From NCBI GenBank assembly GCA_010671975.1, contig JAAHIA010000232.1, positions 1 to 7,882 on the forward strand: 7,882 nt of DNA, read 5' to 3'. The stretch comes from Leptolyngbya sp. SIO4C1 (GTDB lineage: Bacteria > Cyanobacteriota > Cyanobacteriia > Phormidesmidales > Phormidesmidaceae). A model generated the notes under the pieces. That model had not been told where the DNA came from. It saw only the letters and a program-made list of their open reading frames with translations, and made no database searches. The position numbers and the translations under genes are program-made. Positions 6,165 through 7,882 of the stretch are shown piece by piece. Within the stretch, counting starts at the first letter, position 1; the number at the start of each line of letters is the position of its first letter.

Positions 6165-6195
6165 TAGAGACTGTGTTTGAAAAGACTTAAAATCC

Positions 6196-6393
6196 ATGCC
6201 AAAGCTCAAAACTCGTCGCGCGGCTGCCAAGCGTTTCCGCCGCAGCGGCAGCGGCAAAATCATGCGCCGCAAGGCCTTTAAAAATCACCTGCTGCAGCAC
6301 AAAAGCACCGATCGCAAGCGCCGGCTGTCCAAAGTAGCCGTTGTGAACGAGGCGGATGTGCCCAATGTAGAAGGGATGCTGCCCTATTTGTAA
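6196..6393 (+). CDS. rpmI: 50S ribosomal protein bL35
   Basis: bL35 is a small basic protein of the large ribosomal subunit. The 65-residue product has the family's normal length and opening (MPKLKTRRAAAKRFR), the central GKIMRRKAFKNHLLQHKS and RKRRLSK segments, and ends in MLPYL. The ATG lacks a strong Shine-Dalgarno, having only A-rich sequence before it. It is followed after 54 bases by rplT, the normal bacterial partner. In many bacteria infC precedes this pair; here a DUF554 gene does, which fits cyanobacteria, where infC usually lies elsewhere. Confidence 0.97.
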   Translation: MPKLKTRRAAAKRFRRSGSGKIMRRKAFKNHLLQHKSTDRKRRLSKVAVVNEADVPNVEGMLPYL

Positions 6394-6396
6394 ACC

Positions 6397-6412
6397 GGCT
6401 GCTAGCACAGCC
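6397..6412 (+). repeat. Small hairpin between rpmI and rplT
   Basis: GGCTG (6397-6401) and CAGCC (6408-6412) form a perfect 5-bp stem with a 6-nt loop just after the rpmI stop. It has no T tract, so it should not end transcription. It could set relative expression or be a protein-binding site, but it is short enough to be chance. Confidence 0.3.
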
Positions 6413-6447
6413 CAGATTAGTTCTTAGCGTTATCAGGTTATTCGGTC

Positions 6448-6798
6448 ATGGCACGTGTAAAACGCGGCAACGTTGCTCGTAAACGCCGCAAAAAGATTCT
6501 CAAGCTAGCGAAAGGCTATCGCGGCTCGCACTCTAAGCTGTTTCGGACAGCTAACCAGCAGGTGATGAAGGCGCTGCGCTACGCCTACCGGGATCGTCGT
6601 CGCCGCAAGCGCGATTTTCGGCGGCTTTGGATTACCCGCATCAACGCCGCTGCCCGGCTGCACGGCACTAGCTACAGCCGACTGATTGGCGATCTCAAGA
6701 GAGCCGACATTCAGCTCAATCGCAAGATGCTGGCTCAGATGGCGGTACTAGATCCGGCTAGCTTCGGTAAAGTTGCTGAGCTAGCTGGCAAGCAGTAA
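6448..6798 (+). CDS. rplT: 50S ribosomal protein bL20
   Basis: bL20 binds 23S rRNA early in large-subunit assembly and in several bacteria also represses its own operon. The 116-residue product has the standard length and the basic N-terminal extension (ARVKRGNVARKRRKKILKLAKGY), then RGSHSKLFRTANQQ and the RRRRKRDFRRLWI.RINAA core. The C-terminal half (about 60-116), which is the part known to bind RNA for autoregulation elsewhere, is intact. AGG at 6435-6437, ten bases before the ATG, is a weak ribosome binding site. The next gene begins two bases after this stop, so the two are almost surely co-transcribed. Confidence 0.98.
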   Translation: MARVKRGNVARKRRKKILKLAKGYRGSHSKLFRTANQQVMKALRYAYRDRRRRKRDFRRLWITRINAAARLHGTSYSRLIGDLKRADIQLNRKMLAQMAVLDPASFGKVAELAGKQ

Positions 6799-6800
6799 GT

Positions 6801-7655
6801 TTGACTAATGGGCGCAGAGGCAAGCTAGGCATTGCCTGGCGCAGTCTGCTGGCTTTGGCAACGGGGTTGGGGGTGCAGCTAGCTGTGCCCTCAATTACTG
6901 TGTCTGCTGAACTGGCTGATATTCGCGATCGCGGCTACCTGATTGTGGCCGTCAAGGACAGCTGGCCGCCGCTGGGGTTTCGCAACGAAGCAGGAGAACT
7001 GGTTGGCTTTGAGATTGATATTGCGCGGCAGCTAGCGCAGAGGCTGCTGGGCGATCCCGACGCGGTAGAGCTGCGGCCAGTGAGCAACCGAGATCGAATT
7101 AATCGGGTGATTGAGGGTGAGGCAGATATTGCGATCGCGGGCGTTACCCTGACGTCGCCGCGTCAGCGAATTGCTAGCTTTAGCCTGCCTTACTATCTAG
7201 ATGGCGTTGGGTTTGTGACCCAGCGCGATCGCATTCAGTCTTTAGACGATCTGCAAAGCGCTCGAGTGGCGCTGCTCAACAGCTCTAGCACGGTAACTCA
7301 GGTAGACTACTGGCTGCCTCTGGCCACGCTAGTGCCAACGGCCTCTTACGCTGAGGCTATCGCCCTGTTAGAAACCGGCCAGGTAGACGCCTTTGCCGGA
7401 GACGTCACAGTGCTCTCAGGCTGGATACAGCAGGATAGCCGCTATCGGCTGCTGCCCGAGATTATCTCCATCGAGCCGCTGGCTATCGTCATCCCCAAAG
7501 GGACTCAGCACAGTCCGCTGCGTCGCGCTATTAACCAAGCAGTTGAAGCCTGGTATGACGAAGCTTGGTTACAAGAGCGAGCCATCTACTGGGGACTGCC
7601 CTACCGGCGTGAGAGAATAGAACTGCATAGGCTCTTAGACCCTCCTGATATTTAA
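6801..7655 (+). CDS. Periplasmic amino-acid-type substrate-binding protein
   Basis: This is a family 3 solute-binding protein (SBP_bac_3), normally the periplasmic receptor of a polar amino acid ABC importer. Residues 1-36 form a signal peptide: RRGK, a hydrophobic core around SLLALATGLGVQLAV, and VSA before a likely cut after Ala36. The mature part has the usual GYLIVAVKDSWPPLGF (45-60), LVGFEIDIA (67-75) and ADIAIAGVTLTSPRQRIASF motifs. Arg121 sits where the family binds the ligand carboxylate and Asp201 where it contacts the amino group, so binding looks intact. The start is TTG at 6801; the ATG at 6808 is out of frame, and a later start would cut the signal peptide. No permease or ATPase gene is visible nearby, so the partner and ligand are unknown. 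It is coupled to rplT by a 2-base gap. Confidence 0.88.
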   Translation: MTNGRRGKLGIAWRSLLALATGLGVQLAVPSITVSAELADIRDRGYLIVAVKDSWPPLGFRNEAGELVGFEIDIARQLAQRLLGDPDAVELRPVSNRDRINRVIEGEADIAIAGVTLTSPRQRIASFSLPYYLDGVGFVTQRDRIQSLDDLQSARVALLNSSSTVTQVDYWLPLATLVPTASYAEAIALLETGQVDAFAGDVTVLSGWIQQDSRYRLLPEIISIEPLAIVIPKGTQHSPLRRAINQAVEAWYDEAWLQERAIYWGLPYRRERIELHRLLDPPDI

Positions 7656-7670
7656 ATTTTTGCGAGCTGT

Positions 7671-7882
7671 ATGGAGAATAGTAACTACTTACTGGTCTAT
7701 CTAGCTGGCCTGCTGGCTTTGCTGGGTGTGGCTGCCTTTTTTATCCTGCGTCAGGTCTTTAAAACCCGCCGGATTGAAAGTACGCTCTCCCGCCTGCAAA
7801 AAAAGCTCACCAGTCAAAAAGGAACGGCCAAAGAATATTACGAGCTAGGCAGCCTGGCGTATGGCATCTCGGGCGATGGCTC
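7671..7882 (+). CDS. ycf37: Ycf37-like protein, 5' part only
   Basis: The gene runs off the window after 70 codons. It encodes a short N-terminus, one transmembrane helix (about residues 6-26, YLLVYLAGLLALLGVAAFFIL), a basic stretch KTRRIESTLSRLQKKL, then GTAKEYYELGSLAYG, the opening of a first tetratricopeptide repeat. This pattern matches Ycf37, a thylakoid-anchored TPR protein that assists photosystem I assembly or stability in cyanobacteria and algae. The ATG at 7671 follows the previous stop by 15 bases, so it likely shares the rpmI-rplT transcript. There is no strong ribosome binding site. The identification rests on a partial sequence and remembered family features; another membrane-anchored TPR protein is possible. 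Confidence 0.72.
   Translation, partial: MENSNYLLVYLAGLLALLGVAAFFILRQVFKTRRIESTLSRLQKKLTSQKGTAKEYYELGSLAYGISGDG

Larger units (their letters stand above)
1611..7232. repeat. HIP1 octamers GCGATCGC, eight copies
   Basis: By hand count GCGATCGC occurs at 1611, 2029, 2293, 2328, 5584, 6925, 7131 and 7225. About 0.1 copies would be expected by chance in this length. HIP1 is a hallmark of many cyanobacterial genomes. All copies here lie inside coding regions: clpC (4), the DUF554 gene (1) and the binding protein (3). Confidence 0.85.

Noticed and set aside
6187..6408. Minus-strand ORF of 73 codons opposite rpmI
   Set aside because: It mirrors the conserved bL35 gene and has no independent support.
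1..7882. Mobile elements, phage genes, tRNA or rRNA genes, defence systems
   Set aside because: No transposase, integrase, terminal inverted repeats with target duplications, cloverleaf or rRNA sequence was seen; gene content is core chromosome.

Overview
The window looks like ordinary core chromosome of a cyanobacterium. The evidence is a cyanobacterial/plastid-type ClpC, a partial Ycf37-like gene (a photosystem I assembly family limited to oxygenic phototrophs), an rpmI-rplT pair without infC in front, and eight copies of the cyanobacterial HIP1 octamer GCGATCGC (hand count; roughly 0.1 expected by chance). I cannot name the genus. The gene content would fit a Leptolyngbya-like lineage, but that is a guess.

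Layout. Positions 1-99 hold no gene I can support, only a possible promoter. A RimI-like N-acetyltransferase (100-726, + strand) follows, then a 242-bp spacer with a perfect hairpin, an 11-bp-period tandem repeat and the likely clpC promoter. clpC (969-3440, +) is intact. After it comes a 236-bp spacer with two terminator-like hairpins, a dense palindrome cluster and a promoter. This leads into an Ala-rich, probably cyanobacteria-specific protein of unknown function (3677-4246, +), closed by a textbook terminator. A DUF362 gene (4370-5329, -) and a DUF554 membrane protein gene (5386-6138, +) diverge from a 56-bp region. The right side is a tight same-strand run: rpmI, rplT, an amino-acid-type periplasmic binding protein, and the 5' end of a Ycf37-like gene that leaves the window.

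How the genes fit together. RimI and ClpC touch translation and protein turnover. The rpmI-rplT-binding protein-ycf37 run has gaps of 54, 2 and 15 bp, so one growth-linked transcript could carry ribosomal proteins, a solute receptor and a photosystem assembly factor.

I see no CRISPR array, insertion sequence, phage gene, tRNA, rRNA or defence system. The points most worth a second look are the unknown Ala-rich protein, the palindrome cluster in front of it, strong enrichment of the hexamer GCTAGC, and the orphan binding protein inside a ribosomal operon.
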